A stretch of DNA of 64,000 nt from positions 265,547 through 329,546 of the forward strand of contig JAPLSB010000009.1 of assembly GCA_026398875.1 (NCBI GenBank). The letters run 5' to 3'. Shown piece after piece: positions 18,757-28,453 of the stretch (positions are counted from its first letter, which is position 1; the number at the start of each line of letters is the position of its first letter). The notes under the pieces are model-generated. The model ran no database searches. It saw only the letters and a list, made by a program, of their open reading frames with translations, and was not told where the DNA came from. Made by a program: the position numbers and the translations under genes. This DNA comes from Gammaproteobacteria bacterium. GTDB lineage: Bacteria > Pseudomonadota > Gammaproteobacteria > Nevskiales > Nevskiaceae.

Positions 18757-18863
18757 ACGGGAAGGTGATCGGAGCAGCATCGGCGGGCGTCGCATGGATG
18801 CGATCGGGATTTGGCCTTCATCGGCGCATGTCTTGTTCTCGATTCCACAAGGAGGTACGCGAA

Positions 18864-19163
18864 ATGAAGCTTCTTTCATCAGTCGCCGCTGGATTTCTGC
18901 TCGCATTCGCATCGCTGGCCTGGGCCGCATCGGTCGATATCAACAGCGCTGACGCCAAGGCGCTGGAGACGCTCGATGGCATTGGTCCATCGAAGGCGGC
19001 CGCGATCGTCGAGTACCGCAGCAAGAACGGCCCGTTCAAGAGTGCCGAAGATCTCGGGAAAGTCCCCGGCATCGGTGAGGCGACGCTGTCGAAGAACCGC
19101 AGCAACATCACCTTCGGAGGCAAGGCGGCAGCAAAGCCGGCCGACAAGAAGGACGGCAAGTAG
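18864..19163 (+). CDS. ComEA-like helix-hairpin-helix protein
   Basis: The 99-residue exported protein has a signal peptide (MKLLSSVAAGFLLAFASLAWA). One helix-hairpin-helix pair follows: VDINSADAKALETLDGIGPSKAAAIVEYRSKNGPFKSAEDLGKVPGIGEATLSKNRSNI, which is the ComEA/YbaV type that binds DNA non-specifically. A Lys-rich tail ends it. A strong Shine-Dalgarno (AAGGAGG) precedes the ATG at 18864. ComEA captures DNA in the periplasm during natural transformation; short stand-alone forms like this may do the same or have other roles. A CRP site lies upstream. Confidence 0.9.
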   Translation: MKLLSSVAAGFLLAFASLAWAASVDINSADAKALETLDGIGPSKAAAIVEYRSKNGPFKSAEDLGKVPGIGEATLSKNRSNITFGGKAAAKPADKKDGK

Positions 19164-19228
19164 CCTTCATCGCGACCCGCTGCCCGGTCGCGAAGCCGGG
19201 CAGCGGCGGGTACGGGGGGGCGCGTCCG

Positions 19229-20260
19229 ATGAGCCCGATTCGACAGCCCGCAGTCGACGCAGCCTTGCTGCGTCGCCTTGTTCCGATGGACGCGCTGGCC
19301 GAGGATTCCCTGCAGCGCCTGAGCCAGGCCGCATCGATCCGAACGCTGGCAGTTGGTGAAGCGCTGACCCGTTCCGGGCAGCCGCTGGCGCTGTCGAGCT
19401 GGCTGCTCGACGGCGTCATGCAGTTCGACGAGGACAGTGGAAACCCAAGGGGAATCGTTCACGCCTCAGACCCGCGCGCCGCGCATCGGCTGGCCGGGCC
19501 GCCGAAGGCGACGGCGAATATCCACGCACTGACGGCGGCCCGGGTGCTGTGTCTGGACGCCAGCCTGCTGGACCTGATGCTGACCTGGGAGCAGGACGGC
19601 GGCTACGTCGTGGCGGGCATCGACGAGGCAGTGCCGGACGACTGGATGACCCGCATGCTGCAGTCCCCGGCGTTCAAGCGCCTGCCGGCGACCAATCTGC
19701 ACGCGCTGTTCCAGCGTCTGCAGCCGGTCGATGTCCGTTGCGGTGATCAGGTGATTCGCGAAGGCGATCCCGGCGACTGGTTCTACATCGTCGTCGACGG
19801 CCGCTGCCAGATCGAACACCGCGGCCCGCAGCCACGGTCGCTGAAGCTGGCGGAGTACGGGCCGGGCGACTGTTTCGGCGAGGAAGCGCTGATCGCCGGC
19901 CTGCCACGCAATGCCAGCGCGGTGATGCTCAGCGATGGCCGCCTGATGCGGCTGGCGGGCCGCGACTTCGTCGAATTGCTGAAGGAGCCGCTGCTGCTGC
20001 GCTTGGATGCAGATACTGCTGCACAGCGGGTGGCCGACGGCGCGGCGCGCTGGCTCGATGTCCGCTTGCCGAGCGAGTTCGATGAAGGCCATCGGCCCGG
20101 CAGCCAGAATCTGCCGCTGCGGCTGCTGCGTGCGAAGACCCGGCAGCTGCCGCGCGAACTGCTGTACATCTGCACCTGCGACAGTGGCCGGCGCAGCGCC
20201 GTGGCGGCCTACCTGCTGACCCAGCGCGGCTATCAGGCGGCAGTGCTCGACAGCCGCTGA
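19229..20260 (+). CDS. Cyclic-nucleotide-binding/rhodanese fusion protein
   Basis: The 343-residue product has two cNMP-binding-like domains: a degenerate one at about 15-125, and a second at about 145-255 with LQPVDVRCGDQVIREGDPGDWFYIVVDGRCQIEH and PGDCFGEEALIAGLPRNASAVM. A rhodanese domain at about 265-343 has the Cys loop CDSGRRSAVAAYLL. No HTH is present, so it is not itself a CRP-like regulator. It could sense a nucleotide or redox signal and move sulfur. It lies 65 bases after comEA-like. Confidence 0.85.
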   Translation: MSPIRQPAVDAALLRRLVPMDALAEDSLQRLSQAASIRTLAVGEALTRSGQPLALSSWLLDGVMQFDEDSGNPRGIVHASDPRAAHRLAGPPKATANIHALTAARVLCLDASLLDLMLTWEQDGGYVVAGIDEAVPDDWMTRMLQSPAFKRLPATNLHALFQRLQPVDVRCGDQVIREGDPGDWFYIVVDGRCQIEHRGPQPRSLKLAEYGPGDCFGEEALIAGLPRNASAVMLSDGRLMRLAGRDFVELLKEPLLLRLDADTAAQRVADGAARWLDVRLPSEFDEGHRPGSQNLPLRLLRAKTRQLPRELLYICTCDSGRRSAVAAYLLTQRGYQAAVLDSR

Positions 20261-20349
20261 ACCGGCGCCAGATGGTTCCCGCCACTGCGGCGAGGCCGTT
20301 GCGGAATGCGACAATGGGCGGGCCGACTGCTGAGGTTCCCGACTCGATC

Positions 20350-21215
<866 letters not shown>

Positions 21216-21216
<1 letters not shown>

Positions 21217-21749
21217 TGGCGGCAACGCTGGTCGCCGGCCTGCGCGCGAAGGCGTCCGATCTGCTGTCGAGCATCGCCTACCGGAATGCGGCGCTGTTCC
21301 GGCTGCGCATGAACCTGTACCCGCCGTATCTCGGCGCCGGCATCCGGGTCACCCGGATCAGCGACGATTTCCGCGAGATCGACGTCGAGCTGCGCCGTCA
21401 GCCCGGCAATGCCAACGCCTTCGGCACGCACTTTGGCGGCAGCCTGTACGCGATGGTCGATCCGTTCTACTGCCTGCAGTTCTTCGCTGCGCTGGGGCCC
21501 GGCTATGTGGTCTGGGACAAGGCCGCGAAGATCGACTTCGTTCGTCCGGGCAAGGGCACGGTGCGCGCAAAGTTCCGGATCAGCGAGGCCGACATCGCCG
21601 CCGCCCGCGAAGCCACGGCCACCGGTGCCAAGTACCTGCCGGTATTCCACGTCGACGTGCTCGACGCCGGCGGTGAAGTGGTCGCGAAGATCGAGAAAGA
21701 GCTGTACGTGCGGCGCAAGCCGGAGCGGAAGCGGCGCGACCCAGCCTGA
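21216..21749 (+). CDS. DUF4442 hotdog-fold protein
   Basis: The 177-residue product has FRLRMNLYPPYLGAGIRVTRISDDFREIDVEL and NAFGTHFGGSLYAMVDPFYCLQFF, the pattern of DUF4442 proteins, distant relatives of PaaI-type acyl-CoA thioesterases with a hotdog fold. Several family members lack a clear catalytic acid. It is translationally coupled to purU (TGATG), though no metabolic link is obvious. A thioesterase role is inferred only from fold. Confidence 0.85.
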
Positions 21750-21764
21750 GCCCAACAACAAGAA

Positions 21765-21789
21765 GCCCCGCAGTGCGGGGCGTCTTGTT
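21765..21789. terminator. Bidirectional intrinsic terminator
   Basis: GCCCCGC/GCGGGGC form a 7-base-pair stem with an AGT loop, flanked by T-rich GTCTTGTTT on the right and by AACAACAAG on the left (T-rich on the other strand). It separates the convergent DUF4442 and acyl-CoA synthetase genes and should serve both. Confidence 0.75.
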
Positions 21790-21805
21790 TAGCGCGGGTT
21801 GACGA

Positions 21806-23470
21806 TCAGCCTTCCCAGTAGACCTTCATGTTGCGATCGGCTTCGAGCTTGCTCAGCAATTCGCCGTAGCGCTTCTCGATTTCGTTGCGACGCACCTTCA
21901 TCGTCGGCGTCATCAGGCCGTTGTCGATCGACCAGGTGTCCTGAGTGACCACGATCTTGGCGATGGCCTCATGCGGTTCGAGCGTCTGGTTGACCGCCGC
22001 CATGGTCGCCACCAGGCCAGCTTCGATCTGGTCCTTCGGCAGCTTGCGGGCATCGGCGTTCAGCGACAGCACCAGCATCGGCTGATACAGGCCGGCACCG
22101 ACCAGACACATCTGCTCGACTGCGGTGTTGGTGCCGAACTTGCCCTCGATCGGCGCCGGGCTGACGTACTTGCCCTTCAGCGTCTTGAAGATTTCCTTCA
22201 CGCGGCCGGTGATGAACAGGTAGCCATCGGAATCGATGTGGCCCTTGTCGCCGGTACGCAGCCAGCCATCGGCGGTGAACAGTTCGGCGGTCTTTTCCGG
22301 ATCCTTGTAGTAGCCCGGCGTGTTGCCCGGATGCTTGCACTGGATTTCGCCGTCTTCAGCGATGCGCAGGCCGGAGTCGACGAACGGCTTGCCGATCGAG
22401 CCGATCTTGTTCTGGCCCGGCAGGTTGAGGCTGGCGTAGATCGAGTTCTCGGTCATGCCATAGCCCTGCATGATGTCGATGCCGATGCGCGCGAACCACT
22501 CGATGATCGGCCTCGGCAGCGGGGCCGCTCCGGACACCACCAGCCAGGCGCGGTCCAAGCCCAAGCCCTTGCGGATCTTTCGCTTGATCAGGCCGGAAAT
22601 GATCGGCAGCTTCATCAGCCGGTCGATCTTGGCCTGCGGCAGCTTCTTCAGAATGCCGCCCTGCACGCGGCTGTAGACCAGCGGCACGCCGTAGAAGCGC
22701 GTCGGGCGCACCAGCGCCAGCGTCTCCGGCAGCTTTTCGAGTTCCTCGAGAAAATGGACCTGCGCCGGCAGGTACAGGCTGGCGCTTTCGACGGCGCCGC
22801 GCTCGAAGGCGTGCGCCAGCGGCAGGTAGGACAGGAAATGCTCGCCGCCGGCCCGCGCCGGCTGGTCGCGCAGCATGCCGGCCACGGTGAACGCGAGATT
22901 GTCGGCCGTGATCATCACGCCCTTCGGGTTGCCGGTGGTGCCCGAGGTGTAGATCAGGCTCCAGACCGCATCGCCGGCCCGTTCGACCGGCTGTGCCAGC
23001 GGCGCATGGGCCGCCGTGAGCGTGTTCCAGTCCTGCGCGCATGGGGCGACGCCGGGATACGGCAGTGCGATGCGGATGACATCGGCCGGCAGCGCAGCCA
23101 GGAAGCCCGCCGCGTCCGGCATCGGCCCGATGAAGGCGGCCTTGATTCCGGCGTGGCCGGCGATGAAGCGGACGGCGTCCTCGCTCTGCTTCGGATACAG
23201 GCCGACGCCGATCAGGCCGGCCATCCCGCAGGCGAAATCGGCCATGAACCAGTGCGCGTTGTTCATGCCGGTCATCGCCACCGCGTCGCCCGGCTTCAGG
23301 CCCATCGCGATCAGCGCCGACGCCATCCGCTGCGCCTGATCGGCCACTTCGCCCCAGGTCCAGGTCCGCCAGACTCCCTTGATCGGCTGGTGCAGGTAGG
23401 GCTCATTCGGGGTTTCGGCAGCCCGCTTGAGCAGCTGTTGCACCGGGTTCGGCAGCTTGGACATGAACAT
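21806..23470 (-). CDS. Long-chain acyl-CoA synthetase (AMP-forming, FAA1-like)
   Basis: The 554-residue ANL-family enzyme has the AMP-binding loop YTSGTTGNPKGVMIT at about residue 175 and GYGMTENSIYASLN. The late motifs are YFITGR-like DGYLFITGRVKEIFKTLKGKYVSPAPIEG and the C-terminal MTPTMKVRRNEIEKRY. It belongs to the membrane-associated eukaryote-like FAA1 group rather than FadD. It activates fatty acid to acyl-CoA with ATP. Starts at 23470 (MFMSKLPN) and 23464 are both possible. A second, related synthetase lies at 47163. Confidence 0.92.
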   Translation of the reverse strand: MFMSKLPNPVQQLLKRAAETPNEPYLHQPIKGVWRTWTWGEVADQAQRMASALIAMGLKPGDAVAMTGMNNAHWFMADFACGMAGLIGVGLYPKQSEDAVRFIAGHAGIKAAFIGPMPDAAGFLAALPADVIRIALPYPGVAPCAQDWNTLTAAHAPLAQPVERAGDAVWSLIYTSGTTGNPKGVMITADNLAFTVAGMLRDQPARAGGEHFLSYLPLAHAFERGAVESASLYLPAQVHFLEELEKLPETLALVRPTRFYGVPLVYSRVQGGILKKLPQAKIDRLMKLPIISGLIKRKIRKGLGLDRAWLVVSGAAPLPRPIIEWFARIGIDIMQGYGMTENSIYASLNLPGQNKIGSIGKPFVDSGLRIAEDGEIQCKHPGNTPGYYKDPEKTAELFTADGWLRTGDKGHIDSDGYLFITGRVKEIFKTLKGKYVSPAPIEGKFGTNTAVEQMCLVGAGLYQPMLVLSLNADARKLPKDQIEAGLVATMAAVNQTLEPHEAIAKIVVTQDTWSIDNGLMTPTMKVRRNEIEKRYGELLSKLEADRNMKVYWEG

Positions 23471-23636
23471 TCTCGGGTCGTTGGGTACAGATGAGCGCGG
23501 GAATGCTAGCAAAGCAGTTGCGTGAACGTGCGCTGGCGTATGGAGGCGGGCAACCCGGCCTGGCGTCTCGGTATGCCGGACAGTCGAGGTATGAAACGAT
23601 CACGGCGTTGCGCCTCCACGAACCGTCCCTGAATCC

Positions 23637-24782
23637 ATGAGAAAGCTGTTGGCTGTTGCCGTGCTGGGCCTGCTGTTTGTGCTCGCATACCTGCTGTTGA
23701 AACCGACTGCGGTCGATCCGGTCGCCTGGCAGGCGCCTGCTGCTCCTGGGCTGGTTGGCGCCCACGCCGCGAATGCGCGGCTGAAGGACGTGCAGCGACT
23801 GGCCGCCGGCATCGGCATCGGGCCGGAAGGCATCGGCATAGACGCTGATGGCAGCATCGTCACCGGTTTCGAGGATGGCCGGGTGATCCGCCTTTCAGCG
23901 GACGCCGGCCACTACGAGGTGCTGGCCAATACCGGCGGACGTCCGCTCGGCATCGGCTTCGCAGCCGACGGCGCGCCGCTGGTTGCCGATGCCCGAAAGG
24001 GCCTGCTGCGGATTGCCGACGGCCAGGCCGTGCCGCTAGCTACGGAAGCAGCTGGCCGGGCGCTCGGCTTTACCGACGATGTCGATGTCGCCAGCACGCA
24101 GCTGCTGTTTTCCGACGCATCGACCAAGTTCGGCTATCACCAGTACATGCTCGACGTGCTGGAACACCGGCCGCATGGCCGGCTGCTGATCCATGACAGC
24201 GGCACAGGTGCCACCACCGAGCTGGCGCGCGATCTCTACTTCGCGAACGGCGTCGCCTGGGGCCCCGATGACGCCTATGTGCTGGTATCGGAAACCTCGG
24301 CTTACCGGATCAAGCGCATCTGGCTGAAGGGCGCCAAGGCCGGTACCACGGACCTGTTTGCCGACAACCTGCCCGGGTTTCCGGACAACCTCAGCTTCAA
24401 TGGCCGCGATCGGGTCTGGGTGGCGCTGGCCGGGCCGCGCGATGCCGGGCTCGATGCGCTCGCCGAATGGCCGCAGCTGCGCCGGATGCTGGCTCGCCTG
24501 CCGGCTACGATCCAGCAACGGCTGGCGTTCTCGCCGATCAAGCACGGCCATGTGCTCGGCTTCGATCTGCAGGGGCGGGTGATCGCTGATCTGCAGCACC
24601 ACGCGGCCGACGCCTATGCACCGATCACCAGCGTCGAGGAGCGCGGACCCTGGCTGTATTTCGGATCTTTGAACGAAACCTCGATTGCGCGCCTACCGCT
24701 GAACCGGGCTGTCGCCGATGCCGAGCCGCCGTCCGAGGGCTGGCAACAGGCCCCGACCGCACCGCTGGCTGCAAATCACTGA
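23637..24782 (+). CDS. Strictosidine synthase/SMP-30-like six-bladed propeller protein
   Basis: The 381-residue product has an N-terminal signal anchor (MRKLLAVAVLGLLFVLAYLLL). A beta-propeller with repeated GIGIDADGSIVTGFEDGRVIRL, LFSDASTKFGYHQYMLDVLEHRPHGRLL, YFANGVAWGPDDAYVLVSETSAYRIKRIWLKG and FPDNLSFNGRDRVWVALAGPR follows. This is the strictosidine synthase-like family (as in human APMAP), usually lactonase or esterase-like. It lies upstream of the envelope lipid module on the same strand and may act on its cargo, but the link is only positional. Confidence 0.85.
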   Translation: MRKLLAVAVLGLLFVLAYLLLKPTAVDPVAWQAPAAPGLVGAHAANARLKDVQRLAAGIGIGPEGIGIDADGSIVTGFEDGRVIRLSADAGHYEVLANTGGRPLGIGFAADGAPLVADARKGLLRIADGQAVPLATEAAGRALGFTDDVDVASTQLLFSDASTKFGYHQYMLDVLEHRPHGRLLIHDSGTGATTELARDLYFANGVAWGPDDAYVLVSETSAYRIKRIWLKGAKAGTTDLFADNLPGFPDNLSFNGRDRVWVALAGPRDAGLDALAEWPQLRRMLARLPATIQQRLAFSPIKHGHVLGFDLQGRVIADLQHHAADAYAPITSVEERGPWLYFGSLNETSIARLPLNRAVADAEPPSEGWQQAPTAPLAANH

Positions 24783-25046
24783 TCCCGATAAATCCCTTAG
24801 CTTTCGTTGCATTGCAGCAACTTCTGCAATTCACCATCAACTTTTTCAGGCCCGCCGATTGCGCTATTGCAAAACCCGGTCGCGCCTCGTATACCTGACG
24901 CAACAGCCGCCCATACGGGTAGGCATGGAGCAGTACAACGTGACGTGACACGCAGCAGGTGACACGCACGATCACTACATAACGACGGCTAATTGCCGAA
25001 CGCGGTCCGACCTGCAAACGGGCCGCGTGTGCGAGAGGAGGAGACA
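24783..25046 (+). promoter_or_regulatory. Probable control region of envelope module 1
   Basis: This 264-base gap before the DUF1302 gene carries an inverted repeat ATTGCAG-N6-CTGCAAT (24811-24830) and a direct repeat GTGACACGCA at 24945-24954 and 24959-24968. A strong Shine-Dalgarno (GAGAGGAGGAG) precedes the ATG at 25047. The repeats are candidate operators; no sigma-70 promoter is obvious. Confidence 0.45.
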
Positions 25047-27020
25047 ATGCAGACCAAACATCCCGTGCAGGGAACTGCGACGGCACGCCCGTCGTTCGCG
25101 CGGCGCGCGCCGGTGGCAGCGCTGACCGCCGCCATCGCCATGATGGTCGCTGGCCCGGCAGCCGCTTTCCAGTTTGAACTCGGCCCGATCGAGGGCAACC
25201 TCGACAACACCGTGTCCTACGGCGCGCTGTGGCGTGCCCAGGGGCGCTCCGACCAGCTGGTCGGTATTGCCAATGGCGGCTCGGCGCGCACCGTGAATGC
25301 CGACGACGGCAACCTGAACTACGGTGCCGGCGACCTCGTCAACCAGATCTTCCGCGCCACGCACGAGCTGGAACTGAAGTACGGCGACAACATCGGCATC
25401 TTCGTTCGCGGCTCGGAGTTCTTCGATCTGCAGGTGGCCCATGAACTCGAGAAGTTCGGCGGCCGCGGCCGTGACCGCCTGCAAATGCACTGGGAACTGC
25501 TCGATGCGTTCCTGAGCGTCAGCGGCAAGCCGTTCGGCGACCGCACCACCAACGTCCGCATCGGCAACCAGGTGATCAACTGGGGCGAGTCGACGTTCAT
25601 CCAGAACGGCATCAACGCCACCAATCCGCTTGATGTGCTGCGTCTGCGCTCGCCAGGTGCCGAGCTGCGTGAAGCGTTCCGGCCGACGCCGATGCTGTCG
25701 TTCTCTCAGGAACTGACTGATTCGCTGACCGCCGAAGGCTATGTGCAGGCGCGCTTCGACAACTTCCTGCTCGACCCGCGTGGCTCGTACTTCTCGACCA
25801 CCGACATCGCCAGCGATGACGGCAATCGCGCGGTGATCAGCTTCGGCCGCCGCGATGACGATTTCATGGGCAACCCGTTCCCGGGTGCCGGCCCGACCGC
25901 CGGGCTGTCCGCCGCGGCGCAGGCCGCCGGCCTCGGTGCCTTCGATGGCGCGGCCAGCGTCTGGGTCAACCGCGTCGGCGTGCGCGATCGTCCGAACGGC
26001 TTCGGCCAGTTCGGTGTCGCCACCCGCTACCTCGCGGAATGGCTGGGCTCGACCGAATTCGGCGCGTACTACCAGTACTACCACTCGCGCGTGCCGCTGG
26101 TGTCGGCGCTGAAGTCGACCGATCCGCGACGCGCCAGCGGTACCACCTCGGCCGCATCGAACGTGCCGCTGCCGCCGCAGGCCGGTGGCAGCATCGGTGT
26201 CGCTTCCGGGCAGAACGGCAGCGCCGGCTACTTCCTGGAATATCCGAAGAACATCCACCTGGTCGGCCTGTCGTTCAACACGCAGCTTCCGAACGGCATC
26301 GCGCTGCAGGGCGAGTACAGCTACCGGCCGAACCTGCCGCTGCAGCGTGCCTCCACCGAATTGCTGCTGGCGGCGCTGAACATCGAATCGAACTTCGCGC
26401 CGGTGCCGGCTGATATCGCCGCCGGTTCGGAGATTCGCGGCTGGCAGCGCGTGAAGGCGCATCAGATCCAGACCACGGCAACGCAGGTGATTCCGACGAT
26501 TCTCGGTGCCCAGCAGCTGTCGCTGGTCGGCGAAATCGGCTACGCGTTCCTCGACCTGCCGAGCGGCATCCTGTTCGACGGTCCGGGCACGGCGCTGCCA
26601 GCGCTGGCGGCCGCGTCCAACGTGTCCGGTGGCTCGGTGCAGCGGGACGGCTACGCGACCCAGCATTCCTGGGGCTATCGCGCCGTCGCTCGTCTGGACT
26701 ACCTGAGCCTGCTCGGCTCCTGGAACATGTCGCCGCGCGCAGTGTTCAGCCACGACGTCAAGGGGGTCAGCCCGACGTTCAACGAAGGTGCGCAGGCGGT
26801 GACCGCCGGCGTCAACTTCAACTACCAGGCCACGTACACGATCGACCTGTCGTACACGTCGTTCTTCGGCGGTCGCGAGTACTGCGGATCCGATGATCCG
26901 AACCCGGCACTGGCGGGCAGCAACGGCCTCGCATCCGGACAGTCGCAGGCCTACTGCACCGCTGCCAACCCGCTGAAGGATCGCGACTTCATCGCGCTGA
27001 CGATGACCTACGCATTCTGA
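25047..27020 (+). CDS. DUF1302 outer-membrane barrel protein (module 1)
   Basis: The 657-residue product has a signal peptide (APVAALTAAIAMMVAGPAAAF). The mature part is a long beta-rich DUF1302 protein: LDNTVSYGALWRAQGRSDQLVG, INWGESTFIQNGINATNPLDVLRLRSPGAELREAF, YYQYYHSRVPLVSALK, YPKNIHLVGLSFNTQLPNGIALQGEYSYRPNLPLQ. It ends in aromatic DFIALTMTYAF, the terminal-Phe signal for outer-membrane barrel insertion. DUF1302 members pair with DUF1329 and are thought to handle hydrophobic compounds. It is followed by DUF1329 after 20 bases. Confidence 0.9.
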   Translation: MQTKHPVQGTATARPSFARRAPVAALTAAIAMMVAGPAAAFQFELGPIEGNLDNTVSYGALWRAQGRSDQLVGIANGGSARTVNADDGNLNYGAGDLVNQIFRATHELELKYGDNIGIFVRGSEFFDLQVAHELEKFGGRGRDRLQMHWELLDAFLSVSGKPFGDRTTNVRIGNQVINWGESTFIQNGINATNPLDVLRLRSPGAELREAFRPTPMLSFSQELTDSLTAEGYVQARFDNFLLDPRGSYFSTTDIASDDGNRAVISFGRRDDDFMGNPFPGAGPTAGLSAAAQAAGLGAFDGAASVWVNRVGVRDRPNGFGQFGVATRYLAEWLGSTEFGAYYQYYHSRVPLVSALKSTDPRRASGTTSAASNVPLPPQAGGSIGVASGQNGSAGYFLEYPKNIHLVGLSFNTQLPNGIALQGEYSYRPNLPLQRASTELLLAALNIESNFAPVPADIAAGSEIRGWQRVKAHQIQTTATQVIPTILGAQQLSLVGEIGYAFLDLPSGILFDGPGTALPALAAASNVSGGSVQRDGYATQHSWGYRAVARLDYLSLLGSWNMSPRAVFSHDVKGVSPTFNEGAQAVTAGVNFNYQATYTIDLSYTSFFGGREYCGSDDPNPALAGSNGLASGQSQAYCTAANPLKDRDFIALTMTYAF

Positions 27021-27040
27021 ATGGACAAGGAAACCCAGAT

Positions 27041-28372
27041 ATGAAACTGATTCGAATCTCCACCACGATCGTCGCCGCTGCATTCGGCGCGATGACTGCG
27101 TTCTCGGCGCAGGCCGAACCGCTGAACACGATGGGCGGCGACACTGCCGCCAACGCTGCCGGCACGATCCCGGCCTGGACCGGTGAAGTGCTCAAGGCGC
27201 CGGCCGGCTTCAAGTCCGGCATCCTGTACCCGGATCCGTACGCCTCGGAAAAGCCCACGCTGGTGATCACCGCCGCGAACGCAGAGGAGCACAAGGCGCA
27301 GCTGGCGGCGGGCCATCTGGCCATGTTCAAGAAGTACCCGAACTACAAGATCAACGTCTATCCGACGCATCGGACCGGCGTCTATCCGAAGGGCTACTAC
27401 GACGAAACCAAGGCCAATGCCGGCAAGGCCAAGCTGTCGGACTCCGGCAACGGCGTCCTCGGTGTCAACGGCGGTCTGCCGTTCCCGACACCGAAGAACG
27501 GCAATGAAGCGATCTGGAACGCGCTGACCCGCTATCGCGGCGAAACCTACGAAACCGACAACGTCCAGCTGGCCGTCACTCGTGGTGGCGAGTACACGCC
27601 GGTTCGTTTCCAGTACCAGCTCGACTTCCAGTTCGGTTCGCTGAACAAGAAGCCGGCCGAGCGCACCGACAACCTGCTGTTCTACTTCCTGCAGCGGATC
27701 GTCGCGCCGGCCCGTCTGGCCGGCTCGGTGCTGCTGGTGCACGAGCCGCTGGACCAGACCAAGGTGTTCCGTTCGGCATGGACCTACAACCCGGGCCAGC
27801 GCCGCGTGCGCCAGGCACCGAACGTGGCCTATGACAACCCGGGCACGGCGGCCGACGGCCTGCGCACCAACGATGATTTCAACATCTTCAACGGTGCCAC
27901 CGACCGCTACGACTTCGAACTGGTCGGCAAGAAGGAAATCTACATTCCGTACAACAGCTACAAGGTGTCGAGCGGCGTGAAGCTGGAAGACATCGTCCGT
28001 CCGGGCTTCCTGAACCCGGATTACACGCGCTACGAACTTCACCGCGTGTGGGTGGTCGACTCGAAGCTGAAGAAAGGCACTTCGCACCTGTATGCGCGGC
28101 GCACCTTCTATCTCGACGAGGACACCTGGACCCCGGTGATGGTCGACAAGTACGACGGTCGCGGCGAGCTGTTCCGCACCGGCGAATACCACTCGATCCA
28201 GCTCTGGGACGTGCCGATGACCTTCGGTACCGTCGAAGTGCACAGCGACCTGCAGTCCGGCCGCTTCCTGGCGCTCGGCGTGCGCACCGGCGAAGACAAG
28301 ATGTATGCCCCGTCGAAGCTGACCCAAGCCGATTTCACGCCGGCCTCGTTGCGCGAATCGGGCGTTCGCTGA
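27041..28372 (+). CDS. DUF1329 LolB-like periplasmic protein (module 1)
   Basis: The 443-residue exported protein has signal LIRISTTIVAAAFGAMTAFSAQAE and then family motifs: NAAGTIPAWTGEV, YPDPYASEKPTLVITAANAEEHKAQL, FKKYPNYKINVYPTHR, KKEIYIPYNSYKV, YELHRVWVVDS and FYLDEDTWTPVMVDKYDGRGELFR. DUF1329 has a LolA/LolB-like lipid-binding fold, so a shuttle for hydrophobic molecules between membranes is plausible. It has no lipobox Cys at the signal end. A strong hairpin follows before the next gene. Confidence 0.92.
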   Translation: MKLIRISTTIVAAAFGAMTAFSAQAEPLNTMGGDTAANAAGTIPAWTGEVLKAPAGFKSGILYPDPYASEKPTLVITAANAEEHKAQLAAGHLAMFKKYPNYKINVYPTHRTGVYPKGYYDETKANAGKAKLSDSGNGVLGVNGGLPFPTPKNGNEAIWNALTRYRGETYETDNVQLAVTRGGEYTPVRFQYQLDFQFGSLNKKPAERTDNLLFYFLQRIVAPARLAGSVLLVHEPLDQTKVFRSAWTYNPGQRRVRQAPNVAYDNPGTAADGLRTNDDFNIFNGATDRYDFELVGKKEIYIPYNSYKVSSGVKLEDIVRPGFLNPDYTRYELHRVWVVDSKLKKGTSHLYARRTFYLDEDTWTPVMVDKYDGRGELFRTGEYHSIQLWDVPMTFGTVEVHSDLQSGRFLALGVRTGEDKMYAPSKLTQADFTPASLRESGVR

Positions 28373-28405
28373 TCGGCAACGTCTGAACCGCGCTGCAATC
28401 GTCAC

Positions 28406-28442
28406 CAGGGCCGACGGGTCTCCCCGCCGGCCCTGTTTGTTT
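28406..28442 (+). terminator. Intrinsic terminator-like hairpin inside module 1
   Basis: CAGGGCCG pairs with CGGCCCTG, extended by CGGG/CCCG with one mismatch, and is followed by TTTGTTT. It sits between DUF1329 and the YCF48-type gene and may partly terminate, giving more barrel and carrier than propeller and permease. Confidence 0.75.
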
Positions 28443-28453
28443 GAGGAGCGAAT

